NCBI RefSeq assembly: GCF_021155775.2
Contig: NC_060236.1
Coordinates: 4,309,087-4,373,086 of the forward strand
Length of the DNA: 64,000 nucleotides
From: Neodiprion pinetum
Taxonomy: Eukaryota > Arthropoda > Insecta > Hymenoptera > Diprionidae
Reading direction: 5' to 3'
Part shown: positions 47,564 through 60,472 of the stretch, one piece after another
Layout of the letters: each line of letters begins with the position of its first letter
How positions within the stretch are numbered: the first letter of the stretch is position 1
Translations under genes and position numbers: made by a program
The notes under the pieces: generated by a model
Seen by the model: the letters and a program-made list of their open reading frames with translations, nothing else
Told to the model about the DNA's origin: nothing
The model's database searches: none

Positions 47564-48658
47564 ATATCCCATATACGCACGATAATGCGTTACTCTTGAT
47601 TGTCAGACGCGTCAACTTATAGTTTACGATATCCCAGATGTACAGATATAGAATGCTTCGATACGAAAGAAGAAAAAAACGTAACGTAGGAATTAATTGG
47701 CCTAATTTCGTAATTCCGATCGAATCGTCGTTTTCATATCACGCAGGCAGTTATCGCAGCTTGATCGCCGCACCCTCAGGCTTTTGTTTCATATTTAATT
47801 GACGAGCGTGATTTATTTTGTGTTTAAACGCGTGTTAGATCCAACTTTACAATTCATTTAAAAAAATTCAAAAATTTCGATCACATCATTTTTCTTCTTA
47901 TAACAGGAAAAAGGAAATTTTTTCTATTTATTATTCTCAGCGAAGAATTACCTTTTTCCTTACGAGACCAGTCCAATCGATCTCTTTGACCGCTCAAAGG
48001 TCTGGTTGGATTCACTAATCGAAATTTCTTACCGCAATAAAGGTTAGATAACCGAGTCAAAAATAAAAATAGCCATATTTCCCAAGCGGCGTCTTAAAGG
48101 GGAAAAATTCACCTTCGTTTTCGTATTTTAAAAAATTTTTTACGATTTTCTTTTTGACCCGGTACGCACTTTTGATCAAAAACCTCGAAAATCCAATGCC
48201 TTTCTTATAAGAAAAAGTAAGACTTTCCAAGGGTGGTTAAATATGGAAGGGAAGGGGAAAAAAGAACTCGACATTTTTTTCTAAATTATTTCTAACCAAT
48301 TTGAGGACCGTTGAAATTCGATTTCACTCTTTTTGAGGACAGATCTAAATTAAGTATATTATATATATATACATATATGTGTATGATTCGTACCGTTTGT
48401 GAGATATCCTTGAGTTTCTTATTTTGAGGGGAAATTTTATATTCTCCAAAGAATCCACTCTATAAAATTTTTATTCATCAACCAGATTTATTACACTTAT
48501 ATACACGTAAATTTTTTCGTCTCGCTGATTTTACGTCACGCATACATACATTCTAATGTCGCAAACTCGAGTAATATCTTTTTTATTCGACGAACCGGAG
48601 ACGAGTCGAAGCGACTTTGAGTCTGGACCAGTTTGTTATAATACAACATACATGTGTA

Positions 48659-48661
<3 letters not shown>
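47564..48661. other. AT-rich, no gene recognised
   Basis: A weak palindrome may centre near 48160, but pairing is too poor to annotate. Confidence 0.3.

Positions 48662-48699
<38 letters not shown>
48662..48699. repeat. TA microsatellite
   Basis: Nineteen or so TA units in a GTGTAT context. Confidence 0.95.
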
Positions 48700-48703
<4 letters not shown>

Positions 48704-48976
48704 ATGTATATCAGTGTGGAAAAGATCTTCTCTCATTCAACAGACTCAAAAAAGGAAAGCTGCGAGAAAATAAAAACAATAAATATATATATATATATAT
48801 ACATAAATGAAACGAAAAGTGAAAAGGTAAAAAATGCGGTAGGTTTAAGAAAAAAAAACGTCAGACGGACGGTTCGGGCTTTGCCATAGGCGAGATATAG
48901 GCGTCTTTTTCATCCTTGAACTCTTTGGCTCACAGTTCGCGTCTGCATGTCGCTACCTAACGACTTCATTGCACGT

Positions 48977-49022
48977 GGCTCTTGGCTCTTGGCTCTTTTC
49001 GCTCTTTTCGCTCTTTTCGCTC
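48977..49022. repeat. GCTCTT tandem repeat
   Basis: GGCTCTT units (7 bp) followed by three CGCTCTTTT units (9 bp); a small compound minisatellite. Confidence 0.8.
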
Positions 49023-51576
49023 GTGATCAACGAATTCCAACTTTTTCATCAGCGGATCCCTCGCCCATTGTCCATTTTCCCCGTCCTGCTGTTCTCATCA
49101 TCTGCGCGAATATAGATTTGTTGTTGATCGTGATTAGTCTGCCCGATATCCTGCAGGGCCATTTGTTCAGCGTTATTGCACCATGGCCGATGAATAATGG
49201 AGAGTGTATACGTATGCCGTCAGGAATCGGAAACGGGAAGTGGATTACTTTATCCCGTTGCTCGGTGAAGTCGAGCAAGCCTGTTTGGAATAACGTAATA
49301 TTTTCATTTTTTTTTTTTAATCTTTTTTTGTTTGTTAGGTTCATTTTTAATTCTATTAGCTTAATTTAGTGTTCTTGCGTCAAAGAGATTCGAAATTGGC
49401 TACAGAATTTTTAGTAATTTCTTTTTTTAGAATTTTCTGAATTCTGAAAGATGGCGTAGTCTCGTCTATTCAAGATTTATAAAGTGCGATGACATAAGAA
49501 AAAAAAAAAAAAACAATTAGAAAACAGAAAATCGTTTCATTCTAGGACGGGTGTCGGAATGATCGAAATGAAAAATAGGATTTTTGGAGAATTTTTTAAG
49601 ACTGTAAAACCAAAAGGCCGATCTTGAGACGACATTGAAGAATCATAGAAAATTTAACTCACCTCACAGATTTTCATGCTCTAACTTTGTCAGAGTTTAT
49701 TTAAAACTTTAAATGATATTTGTTACTTCGTATGATTTCGTAAACCTCCGAATAACAAGTTTCGGATAACGGAATCATCGGATTTCGATAGTTTTTTTTT
49801 TTCGGGATTTGACATCCGCCATACTGGATTTAGAATTTAGCAAAATTTGATTTCAGATTCGTGATCAGCTAGCCAAAAAACGCCTCGAGTAACAAAATTC
49901 AGGCGAAAATATGGAGCGGCTAAATGTGTGACCGAATAAAAGTGTTAACGGTTTAAGGAAAATATGTGAAAAAATTCAGGAGCGCTTTTTTTAGATTTGT
50001 AATATGGTATAAAAAATCGTGAAGCGAGTTAATAATCGTTGGGAAGTCGATCCATTACATCCCAGAGGGCTGAGGCAGGAAATATTGCGCCTCGTTTTTT
50101 TCAAGATGAGGAGGAGGAGGAGGAGGGTGGCTGTCTTATCGATATTGCGATGAAACTGGACCCAGTTTTATTTTTCCTTCATCCTTCCGTCCACGAGTAG
50201 CGTCTTTAGAAAGTACACAGCGAATAGCGCCGTACATGAGCGTGGGTTTATTTATATTTTATTGGGATGTTTTTATTTTTATACTCCATCGTCCTTTTCC
50301 TTTCCGTAAGACGAAAATCCCCTTTCAATCGATCCTTCGGACACGCGGAGGGAGAGTCGAGATAAGCGTTTTAGGTACGTAGGTGGAGGTACCGTATGTA
50401 ACACGTATCACCTACCACCTTCACTTTAACCTCGTGTCCACGAGCAATCGGTCGTTGAGTTTCACCTCGAAATTGCTTTTTATCGACCCGATCGACGATA
50501 CTCGACCATTTCTTGTAGGTGTAAGGTACGTACCTACGGTCTTATTTCTACCCTTAAGGAAGTTTTACCGGCGTTCCGCAGCTAGTCAAAATTCGTTTTC
50601 GTCGATCGTCCGACTAGCGTGTCGGGGTATTCGGAGTTTGGCAACGTCGCGTCTTGTTATTGTAAAAGCTCTGTACATTCGCTCTGTGTACTTTCAAGAT
50701 CCGTTTTTCTCATTTCTAACCGAAAAGTAAGTCCAATACAGCGAATTCATGTTTTACGCACGCGATTCGCTGTTGCCACGTCGCAACGTGTTACGGCCCG
50801 CACATCTGGATGCAACCTCAGACGTGTACGCATTTTTTTAAATAATTTTTCCCGATACCATGGAAATGGTGAGTAATTCTAAAACATCTTTATCGATTAT
50901 TGTTAGACTTGCTTCTACTGCCGCAGAAAAATTTCAACGAAATTTCAATGTCACTTCGTTGCAAATTTAATCGATAACTTGAATTCTCGTCCGTTCCTCC
51001 GTAAGAATACGTGTAAAATGAGCAAAGACGTATTTGCTTGTATCTCACAAACAATCCCGTGAATCGGGAACAAAAATGTCATCCGGCGATTGAATAAAGT
51101 AAATCTATCGAATTGCCAAATTTTATCGAAAACCGAATGTTAATTCTCGTACGGTTGGAACTCCCTTAACCATCCACGACGTTTCAAAACTCTACCCTAC
51201 CACCTTTCAACTCTCTCCTCTCATCAATTTATCACATCCTTTTTCTTTCGATCTACAATCTTTTTCTCTTTATCTTCTAGGTTGATCAATTGTCGGTTAG
51301 TGCTTAAAAAAATATGAGACCGACGAGTGATTGGCTTATGAATTTCGATTAAGGGGCTTATTTCATACAATCAAATCCATCATACCTTACTATAAACAAA
51401 TTTCGCCTGGACGTAATTTCTCTGACAAATACATCTATATACATATATATATGTATATATAGATAAATGCAAGATACTTTACACCCACCCAGAAGTTCAA
51501 CGTTGCGCAGACCGGATACCCTTGAGATTTCCATATATTTATGTGAACGCGAAAAACTTTTCTCTCTCAATGAATA

Positions 51577-51609
<33 letters not shown>

Positions 51610-51923
51610 TTTTATACTTTAGTTCTGAATACAAATGATGAGATTTATTCAGCATGTATCGCTGCATGTATTATATTATAGTGGGCTTATATTTGGAATT
51701 TCTGTCCACGAATCTTACACATAATATTTTTTCATCTGGCTTATTGTCTTTCAGCGAGTGGAAAAGATATTTACACCAAATATAACGTGGAATGATGATA
51801 ATCGTCAATATATGATATCTACATGATCCGATAAAATTCTGCGAAGTATAAATAAATATAATACGAGAGGCAAAAAGTTGTTGCGGTACCATACAAAGTA
51901 GTTTTCCCCAAAATCGTTGCGAT
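49023..51923. other. No gene recognised; decayed repeat and possible donor
   Basis: A decayed ATGGCG-type repeat lies at 49795-49960 (CCGCCATACTGGATTTAG). A (GAG)n run lies near 50107. The stretch 50380-50880 is GC-richer with a long plus-strand open frame, and ACCATGGAAATG-GTGAGTAA (50859-50878) resembles a two-codon first exon with donor; support is weak. Confidence 0.3.
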
Positions 51924-52080
51924 TTTGCATCGCAATTACCAAAAAAGTATCGACGACAGCGCAAAATGGTTAAGCGTAGCTCGTTTTTCCTAATTCCAAC
52001 AACATTCAAACAGTTTTTTCAACGATACCTGTTTTACTGAATTTTTCTAGCTACTGTAGCAAATGAAATTTTTCTCAGTC
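51924..52080. mobile_element. CACTGAGA-family MITE, right half
   Basis: From GATTTTGCATCGCAATTACC through CTCGTTTTTCCTAATTCC and ACCTGTTTTACTG to TTTTTCTCAGT. Carries a GACGACAGCGC insertion also seen (inverted) in the 12674 copy, suggesting a subfamily. Confidence 0.65.
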
Positions 52081-53941
52081 TAGATATATAAAGGTACATT
52101 CGTACGGGTATTGCATACATACATACCTATACGACAAGTGCGCGCGTTCCTTACGTATTCTTTTATCCTTGCAGTTAATATATATATACACACACCTACA
52201 GGAGGCAACGTTTCAACGGCTCGAGTACTTTCCGTCTTCGATTTACTGCGTATAAAGTACGCCGATACTGCAGTATAACCTGGTAAGATCTGTATATTCG
52301 ACTATATATTGCCGTTGTGTTCAGAAGTTGAATGTACAAGGAACTAAAGAGCGACGGCTTACTTCTGTTGGGTATTATTGCCTGTCTGCGAGTCGTGAAG
52401 CAAGCTCGTGTGATAAATGTAAAAGTTACAGGTACGCAATACGTATTATGTGAGATTGAAAAGTTTGCAAGAAACGTGCGAACGATGCGATTTTTCATGC
52501 TCCTTTGTTTTTTTTTTTTTTTTTTTTTGTACTTTGTTCAAGCGAAACTTTATCGAACGAATGAAAATTCTTCGACTTTTTCTACAAGTTACGTAATTAT
52601 ACAATACGTATGCTATCGAATCGAAGACGAGTTGATTTTACGAAATCAATAAATCTCTCGTTCAAGTGTGTGGAAAAAAACAAACAAAAAAAATAAAAAT
52701 AAAATAAAGACAGAACAACGTTGTTATTCAGGTATAGGCACTGATTTGTAAAAGTAACGCGACGTTTCTGGCTATTCCATAAATTTTATCGTTACTACTT
52801 CACGAACTAGAAATTGAAAAACTCATCCCCACTTTTTATAATCTCGCGTCTAATACATTCGTGCAGAGGCAATATTATATATATATATATATGTATACAT
52901 AATACACTATTTTACTACAAAACTTGATAAGAACCTTGTGTCATATTATTATCATACAGTATTTTCGATGAAAACTTTCGAACGAATGAAATTTTTTTAC
53001 GTTTATACACGTATAACGCGTGTAATAATTTATATAGTAGCGGGAAGTTTTGACTTGTAAAAATAAATTGTTTTTTTTTTATTTATTTTTTTTTTTTATT
53101 CAAAAACTTTCCGACAAGATCAGTTATACATTTTAGCATGTGAACATAAATTATACATGTACAGTGTAAATGTCGTTATTGTACGAATGCATATGTGTAT
53201 ATGTATATATATATATATATGTATGTATTATGAAGTTACATAACGATCATGGTATAAAATATACGTTCGTTTCGCGGACTGGGGATTGTTATCGTTTATA
53301 CCGGCGAAAAACATCCTTTATTTATGACCGAGAACGGTATTTGCGAGCTTACAACCCCTAAATCGTAATTTATCTGATATACTGATTCGACGCGACGCCG
53401 ACGCCCCGCGCGCTCCTGTCGCGGGTGCGGAAAACAACGGTGATGAAAAAGAGGGTCGGGCTGGGTTGGGATGTAAAAAGAAGGAAAGCAACGAAACGTG
53501 AAGAGAAAAGAAAAAAAAAAAAAAAAAGGAACGTAAGAAACCTAATTCGCACAAGCTAGTATCATACCTTCTCCCCTTATTTCCGTTTATTACCCAAACA
53601 TTCACCCTCTGTTTATAATCTGTGTATATATATATATATATATACGTCAAGAAAAAAAGACCTCGACCGACGATTTTTGCACTGGAGGAAATACGAGAGA
53701 AAAAAAACAAACGGAAAGAATTATTTACGGTAGAGAAAGAAAAAAAGTTCGGACAATTTTCGTACGAGATAAACTTTCTCACGTTTTAATGCATTTGTAT
53801 GATTAAAGAAAAAAAAGAAATGTAAGAAAATATTATAATATAAATCATAGGGTGTACAAGTATTTGATTGTTTTTTTTTTTTTGGTTTTTTCTTATCGAA
53901 TGAAGTTTTTAGTTAGATTATATATATATATATATATATAA
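52081..53941. other. AT-rich, no gene recognised
   Basis: TA repeats at 52876, 53205 and 53622, T-run at 52508, and a GC patch at 53385-53430. The open frame at 52332-52652 has no motif. Confidence 0.3.
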
Positions 53942-54213
53942 AATCAGTTTGTGAGTTTTACTCGACGTTTTTAGTTAAACAAGGCTTTAACGTCAATTTA
54001 TTCTTGCGCGAGCATTAAATTTTCGCAACGGCTGCAAGAAAATCTAGCAACGGTGATCGTGATGAGAAAGAATAGCAACGGATACCAGACTTTCCGGTAA
54101 CAGCAAGAAAACTAATTTTCATTTTCTACCTAGAACTATATTTTTCGATCGTGGTAAAAAATGAAAATATTTAAGGACTGAGCGGTAACCGGAACTAAAA
54201 ATTTCTCTCAGTG
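53942..54213. mobile_element. CACTGAGA-family MITE, left-truncated
   Basis: Starts inside the element (AGTTTGTGAGTTTTACTCGA) and ends AAATTTCTCTCAGTG. Includes GATCGTGATGAGAAAGAATA and AGACTTTCCGGTAAC, nearly identical to the 26320 copy. Confidence 0.7.
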
Positions 54214-56249
54214 TATATAATACATCTTATAGATCGGTACGCATGCTCCGAATATGTCTTTACATTCTGTACAATATTATACGTACGTATGTACATGTAT
54301 GCATATGATGCGCAGACGCGACTAGAATCGTAAATTTATAATGCGACCTGTAATTACCCGTCAAAATCGAGAAGAAGAGGCGCGTCCTATTTTGTGGCAC
54401 GAAATGTACGTAGCTTATTTCCCTGTTTCCCTACGCAGCTGGCTGCCTGTATAACCATTCTTGAATATCAATCTTCATTTACATTCCTGCCGCACTGCAT
54501 GTGCTCGAATATTACAGACGAAGCTTTGAGGGCGTCCAATTTCTACGTCGATGTATCACGCGGTATATTTGTCGGGGGTCTCGCAATTTGTCAAGAGTAA
54601 ATAGACGCGAGTGTAAGGTGAAAAGGTAAAAGAAGAAGAAAAAAATGACACAAGCCGGAAAAAACAATTTTTTCGCGACACTTTTCATCGCCCCCAAAAG
54701 AGGGGAGCAAGGGTTGAGGGGGAGGACCGTCCGACAAACTTTCGCGATGATCTCGAAAACGGTCGAGCGAAAAATCTGAAACTGACAGGACTCGACAGAC
54801 GAATGAAAAAGTTTTTAAAGAAAACTTAGAAAAAATGAAGAAAAATTTCCGAAAAACAAGAAGTTTATAAATTTCTTTTTTAAACGAATGTATAAACTGG
54901 GTAAAACATGATCGTTTATTTAGAAAAAGCAATAATGAGGAAAAATTATGTAGGTTTGTCGGTAAGATATTGGGAATCGATTAATTTCCGGCAGATTAAT
55001 TAAACGGGAAATCCCAATTTTTCACGCCCATCGTTTGATTGTAAGATCCTGTAGGTTTGTAGATTCTTTGAAATTAGATAAAGTGATTTCCGAACGAAAT
55101 TAATTAATACGTTTCTTACTTTATCACCGCAGGCGATGAAAAGTCACGAAAAAAAAAACAAAAAAAGAAACATTGAAACCGCTACAAAAATGAGAACACT
55201 TAAATATAATCGAAAAGGAAAATATCATCGTTGAAATTCATAATTTTTAATCATTGAAGCGAATATATTCTACAGTTGTTTGAATAATCATTTGTAAAAC
55301 AAGTTTTACAAAACCACAAATTTGTTTGATATACATAGTGTAATAAATAATTATTACTTTCAATTCGTGTAACTTCGATTCGAGTCCCGTTTAAAGTCCT
55401 TCTGCAGTCATATTATGCGGAATGTGTTCGTAATTTTGCACGATACGTAGGTTCGAGCTGTAATTAGGAAGGTTGAAAGATTGGTTTGAAATATACATAC
55501 ATATACATATATATATATATATATACACAGTAGATAGGTACAAGGTACGTTTAAAGAAGTCATTACGATTTTACTATTATACACAGCGGCAGCAGCAGCA
55601 GCAAGCAGTACGCAATATGTTGAGAGTTGGAAAACAATTATAAATAATGGAAAATGTATAATGGAGGCACGTGAAGTGGGCAGATATATACACATACATA
55701 TACATATATGTGTATATATATACATATATATATGTATTTATACAACAACGTACGCATATAGCCGTAGGAACGAATGTCGGACCACTTTGCTCCTTGCTAA
55801 ATTGAAAATAATAATAATAATTTGAGGAAAAGTTTATTAATTCGTTGGGCGAATATATGCGAATAATATTCAGGCATGTGTCGCATACATGACGTATAAT
55901 ATATTCCAAAATTGTATTTGGATATTCGGTGAATTCGGTGTGTCGGGAACAGCTGCTTTGTCACACCTCTCGGCCACCCCGAATCTAATTTCCATACATG
56001 AACGGTTTCGGTATTGAGAGGAGAAGAAAATAAAAAATTCAAACTACGTCACTTGCATAGGTGTGTAATATGCAATTCGATCTTCACGGGTGAAACAAAA
56101 TGAAAATATCGGTGATTTATTTATTTATTTATTTATTTTTTTTTTTTTGCTTCGTTTTTGGTTTTCAATGAAACTTTATCATCGATAAACGGTTAGAATT
56201 ATTACACAGCTCAACAGAAAGAAAGGAATTTTTTTGTCGCTCGGATTTT
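54214..56249. other. No gene recognised
   Basis: The open frame ending at 54600 (about 54440-54600, plus) has balanced codons and a possible acceptor (CTACGCAG) but no motif. Otherwise AT-rich with TA/CA repeats at 55500 and 55680-55740 and a (CAG)n run near 55590. Confidence 0.3.
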
Positions 56250-56274
56250 TCGGAACTAAAAATTTCTCTCGGTG
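56250..56274. mobile_element. Solo end of the CACTGAGA MITE
   Basis: CGGAACTAAAAATTTCTCTC then GGTG; only one terminus remains. Confidence 0.5.
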
Positions 56275-56335
56275 TGATTATGTTATACGGCCTCTGGTTT
56301 TTTTTTTTCTTCACGTTATTGTAGTATTACAAGTA

Positions 56336-56367
56336 GGGGGGAGGTGGGGGGGGGGGGGGGGGGGGGG
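56336..56367. repeat. Poly-G tract
   Basis: G-run of about 32 with two interruptions. Such tracts can form quadruplexes and are hard to sequence, so the length may be uncertain. Confidence 0.85.
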
Positions 56368-58134
56368 TTGGTTTCTGATATAACGATGATTTTATTTGTA
56401 AATCCTACGCTCTCAAATATCGAAATTCACGAAAAAAATCCTGGGCAACAAGAAATTTTTTTTCTTTTTCTGGTCAAGCTGTGTAGCATTTTTTTTTGAT
56501 CAACTTTGTATATTAAAAAAAAAAAAAAAAAAAAGTCACGTACGAAGATTTCGATGAAACAAATAAATCAGAGCCAATTTCGAGGAACTACGCTTACTCC
56601 TCGGTTACCATTGACATCAAATCTTACCAAGATCACTCGGATATCAAGGGCAACAAAACGACCGTTGACCAGTGTTACATAATTTTACTTATACGCTCTA
56701 TCTCGACATATATTACACGTCTATCTATGTATAGCGTATAAATATAACGAATGCATCGTTTTATATGCATTATAAATACACTCGAGGGCCGAGCCGACGT
56801 TTCCGGTCGTCTTTTTCGGTCTGTCGAACCCCGTGCGTTTGAAAATTTTCGAACTCACGAGCCGAAGTGTCGTCGATGCGTTTGTAATACGAATATGTTA
56901 AACGCGTTCCACCAGCACCGATTGCCGGGTGTAATAATCCGGTTTTTTATCGGACGTTTCTCACCTTTTCACGTCCATATTAACTGGTGACACGTGTCGG
57001 TTGATACCGTGTTAGTATTTTCCGCGAAAGTAACGTTATCGTAAAGATTCGTATGATGAGCAAAAATCGTTGGTTCGCGATTTTGGAATCGTCTGAGATT
57101 CGGTGGAACGTAAAGAAAAAGGAAATACGCTCGTATTTCGAAATCTTAGCTCCTTAAAAATCGTCGTAAAATTGAGGGAATACTTTGTTACGATAACGTT
57201 ACTTAACTTCAACCTCGCAGAGTCGGTGCCTTTGGAAGTCCCTCGCTCTGTAATACGTAGAATACAGCGCCTTCTGCTAATTCCGTCCAATCAACCATAA
57301 ACAACGATCTTAATTATCCGACTTGCAAACGCCGGCCTTTGACGCGATAATCCCGAGTCAAGGCAATGCGAATATCGCTCGTAATACGAGGTTTTTCAAC
57401 TACGAACCTCACTCGGCTGGCGATGTGTAAAATTAAAACGCGTTCGCTAAGAATAAGCATCGAGAAAAAAAAAAAAAAGAAAAATTTCTATTCCTGATCC
57501 ACAATCGAACTTATCGTGCAGAAAATCCAGTTTCTGTCGCTGTAATTTTGTATGTTTTTCTCGACTCACGATAACTGTGACGAGTGACATTTCTTTTTCT
57601 CATTTTATACCATAGTGTTTCAGACATTACTCTTCGTATCTGTTTCAACAATTGCACTGCACGGAAATATATCATGACGATTTTTCTTTTCCATTAAACA
57701 AGGCTGGATAACAAAAACCATAGTTTATCTTTCGACCAATAACGAGCGGAACTATAAGCTGATTTCTACCGTAGAATCCTACGAGAAGTTAAAAAAACGG
57801 ATGAATTTATCGCCAATTACCGTACGCGTAAAATTGGCTATTAACAATTACATCAGAAATTTTAATCAAACGAGATTAATCGTCAGTAGAAACTTGTACC
57901 ACCCTGCAGTTTGTTCCGCGTCGTTTCTCGCGCGGATATTATAGATTGGTGAAAATCTAACGTTAAATACGGCAGGTACATGCATATATATTCATGCGTA
58001 AGATATCCGCCAGCCAAAACCCTAGTGGTAAAGTTTGTTCCGCGGAGTTTATTCTACATTTTGCACGAACGTGATTAAGCCCAGGAAAGATAAAGTCCAA
58101 GTGATTATAACTTTGCTGCCGTTGGCTTAACCTC
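56368..58134. other. No gene recognised
   Basis: The stretch 56750-57000 is GC-richer with a 79-codon open frame of no known family; the rest is unassigned. Confidence 0.3.
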
Positions 58135-58160
58135 ATCCATCCATCCATCCATCCATCCAT
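58135..58160. repeat. ATCC microsatellite
   Basis: Six or more CCAT units. Confidence 0.9.
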
Positions 58161-58218
58161 CTAGTTGGCTAGATACACGTACGAGTAGACGGGGATTCAA
58201 CGCAAAGCTTCCTTCCAG

Positions 58219-58482
58219 TTAATCTGGATCACTGGACGATTAGTTGTAGCAAACTTTTACCAATTTCCACGCGTTTTCGTTCCAAACCCAAGTTACGAAC
58301 GAAAACAAGATGAGGGTCGGTTATCCCGGGGCTTTCACGAAGCGTGAAAAAGATTTGACATTCAAGAGTCTGACGAGGAAACGTCGCCGTCGGACGTGAA
58401 CGAGATACGGGAACAGTTCTTGAAGAACCTGACCGACTTGAGGACTCTCATTTATGCTTCCATGCCGGAACACAGGGTCTAA
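58219..58482 (+). pseudogene. Unrecognised open frame with one internal stop
   Basis: A good acceptor (GCTTCCTTCCAG, ending 58218) precedes a frame reading through FPRVFVPNPSYERKQDEG to a TGA at 58345-58347. It then continues FDIQESDEETSPSDVNEIRE and QFLKNLTDLRTLIYASMPEH to TAA at 58480-58482. The second half has GC-balanced codons and a well-formed amphipathic, acidic composition. I do not recognise the family. It may be the last exon of a gene, with the true acceptor just after the TGA (AAAAAG at 58352), a decayed exon, or chance. It ends tail to tail with a minus-strand open frame at 58479. Confidence 0.35.
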
Positions 58483-58736
58483 ATATTCATCGGGAGTGTC
58501 TGGAGGTCGGATGAACCCGATTCCATTTCGTCAATCATGCGGGGAATCGGGGATGCGAGTCGGTACCAAGCCTCACACTTTCCACCTACCTCAACCTTTT
58601 TCAATTCCTGACCACCGATATTATCTTCCAATTTATACGACCAGGGATAGGCGTTGTGCGTTATTCTATTACAGTCATTCTCTCCTCGCGCAGCAGGCAT
58701 GAGACAAAAAGGTGCGGCACGCCAGAAACGCCACAC
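58479..58736 (-). CDS. Candidate minus-strand coding segment, unrecognised
   Basis: Eighty-five codons open, with balanced codon use, ending in TAG. Includes HNAYPWSYKLEDN, VEVGGKCEAWYRL and PRMIDEMESGSSDL. It has no ATG at its start, so it would have to be an internal or last exon. A weak phase-0 acceptor (GGAGAG before AATGAC) could connect it to the candidate exon at 60473-60766. I know no matching family. Confidence 0.25.
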   Translation of the reverse strand: MWRFWRAAPFCLMPAARGENDCNRITHNAYPWSYKLEDNIGGQELKKVEVGGKCEAWYRLASPIPRMIDEMESGSSDLQTLPMNI

Positions 58737-58742
58737 CTTTTT
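58706..58742. other. Strong hairpin
   Basis: AAAAAGGTGCGGC and GCCACACCTTTTT pair at 12 of 13 positions around an 11-base loop. Confidence 0.5.
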
Positions 58743-60472
58743 CGGTACGTTGGTAGACCATGTTTTCGACCATCGTTCGCGTGCGACTAGTCACTCATTT
58801 TTGGGCAACTGAGGCTTCGGAGTTCCTTCACCAGGATAAAGTTAGTTACGTGACGAAATGTTGATACCAAAATCATTTTAGTTAAAGAAGTTTAATCTCC
58901 AAAATCTAAATGTTCTTAGTCCCGATAACCGCTCCAGTCCTCAACTATTTTCATTAGGAAGAAAGATAATGAAAAACTGTCAGTCTCTTCATTTTCTAAG
59001 GATACACGTTTACTGTATATCTCGACGATTCTCCGAATGGAGAGAAGCAACGATGTCACAAAAGTTTTCCGAGTGTTTTCTTTCTTCATTTACTTACATC
59101 ATCTCGACGAATATGTTTCCCAAAAATTGACTAACAAATGCCGAGAAACGAAGCTTATCCGCTTTAAGGCAAATGAGAAAAATCCAATTTTCGAGATACG
59201 CCTGCGGCAGGATATTTACGTTGTACCTACACATGATATTGAAAATTTGGACGTCCCGATGTTCCGCATATGTTATACTATCTGTCGACTCGAAAGTCTG
59301 TTGTACAAGCTACGCGTATCCGTATCTTATTTCCGAGCTGGGTAGAAAGAGAAACGTTATACGAGAAAAATCTGCGGTTGTAAGTTTGTCGTGAACGGTT
59401 TAGTACGCATGAGAGTCGATCGTAGCCGAAGCTTGCGGCGGCATAAACGTTGAGGGTCGAGAACTGACTCTGATCCGAGGAAGCGATAGGAACGATCCGG
59501 AAATGATGGGCATGTAAAGAGACGAAGAGAGAAAGAGGGAAGAAGAGGAGACGTACTCTGTATGGATTACGTGAAAATAAGACGGTTGGCGGAAGATTCG
59601 AGTGCCGGAATCCAAAAATCTCTCCGGATCTTCTCTTCTTCTCAGCTCGTATTTTTTTTCAATGCATAATGCATGCTTCTATTTCGCGTTTTCTTTGAAA
59701 CCGTCTCAAAGTTCACAACGCGTCAGAAGCTCTAATCAGCATTCATCTTGTGTCGAAAAATAGAAAAACAACATAAATGCAAATTTGTACCGGATCTGGT
59801 AAACAAATCTACGAAATCTTCATATTTCACAACATTTTTTCATTACGTATACACACACATTTGACTAGTCTGAGATAAATCTTGGCGACATTCTCGTGTT
59901 CGGGGATATCCCCCTCCTTCGACCCTCCGCCAAGACGCTCATATTTCTCTTGCAGCGACCATTTTTCCTTAGAGTCGACCCGCAGGTCATAGTCAGGGTC
60001 GACAATGAAACCGAGGCGAAATGTCGGTGGAAAGATTAGTCAAGAACAATGAGAGCTAAGAAGCGTAACGCGGTGAAAAAAAAAAATGGGAGAGAGAAGT
60101 AGACGAAGACCCAGACGAAGACGAGGAATAAGTAACGAAGCAAAAAATTCTAGGAACGAACACATTTTACTCAGGTTGGTTTAGAATTGCCAACGCCATC
60201 GGTTTGCACGTTGGCTATACGAGAACGGCGCATTGGTGGAATCTAGATGTAGGACAAGGTTGTGCGGACGGAATATCTAAGCATCTCCGATGCACTTTTC
60301 TCCGTGCAGTGGAAGTTTAGAGTGCTTTGGATCCCGAGTCTGGCACGTAGAGATCATGAGATCATATTTTTCCATTGGTTATGTTATACGGGTGTACCTT
60401 GGTACCGATGTGTGGCTGAAAAAGAGGGTGCGGAGGGACGGAAAAAGTCTGTTCCGATTGCCTTCCACTCAC
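58743..60472. other. No gene recognised; one MITE scrap
   Basis: CCGATAACCGCTCCAGTCCT with CAACTATTTTCATT (58922-58955) is a scrap of the CACTGAGA MITE. A short frame of 34 codons starts with a well-placed ATG at 58759; several longer open frames (59037-59345, 59400-59615) carry no motif. Confidence 0.3.

Noticed and set aside
48070..48260. Possible palindromic MITE
   Set aside because: Pairing between CCATATTTCCC and CCATATTTAACC flanks is too weak and does not extend.
50859..50878. ATGGAAATG followed by GTGAGT as a first coding exon
   Set aside because: Three codons before the donor give too little evidence; noted only within the interval entry.
55375..55400. TTCGATTCGAGTCCCG resembling a tRNA T-arm
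   Set aside because: No acceptor stem or anticodon arm could be built around it on either strand.
60355..60375. TGAGATCATATTTTT resembling the bantam microRNA start
   Set aside because: Matches only about nine bases and no surrounding hairpin was seen.
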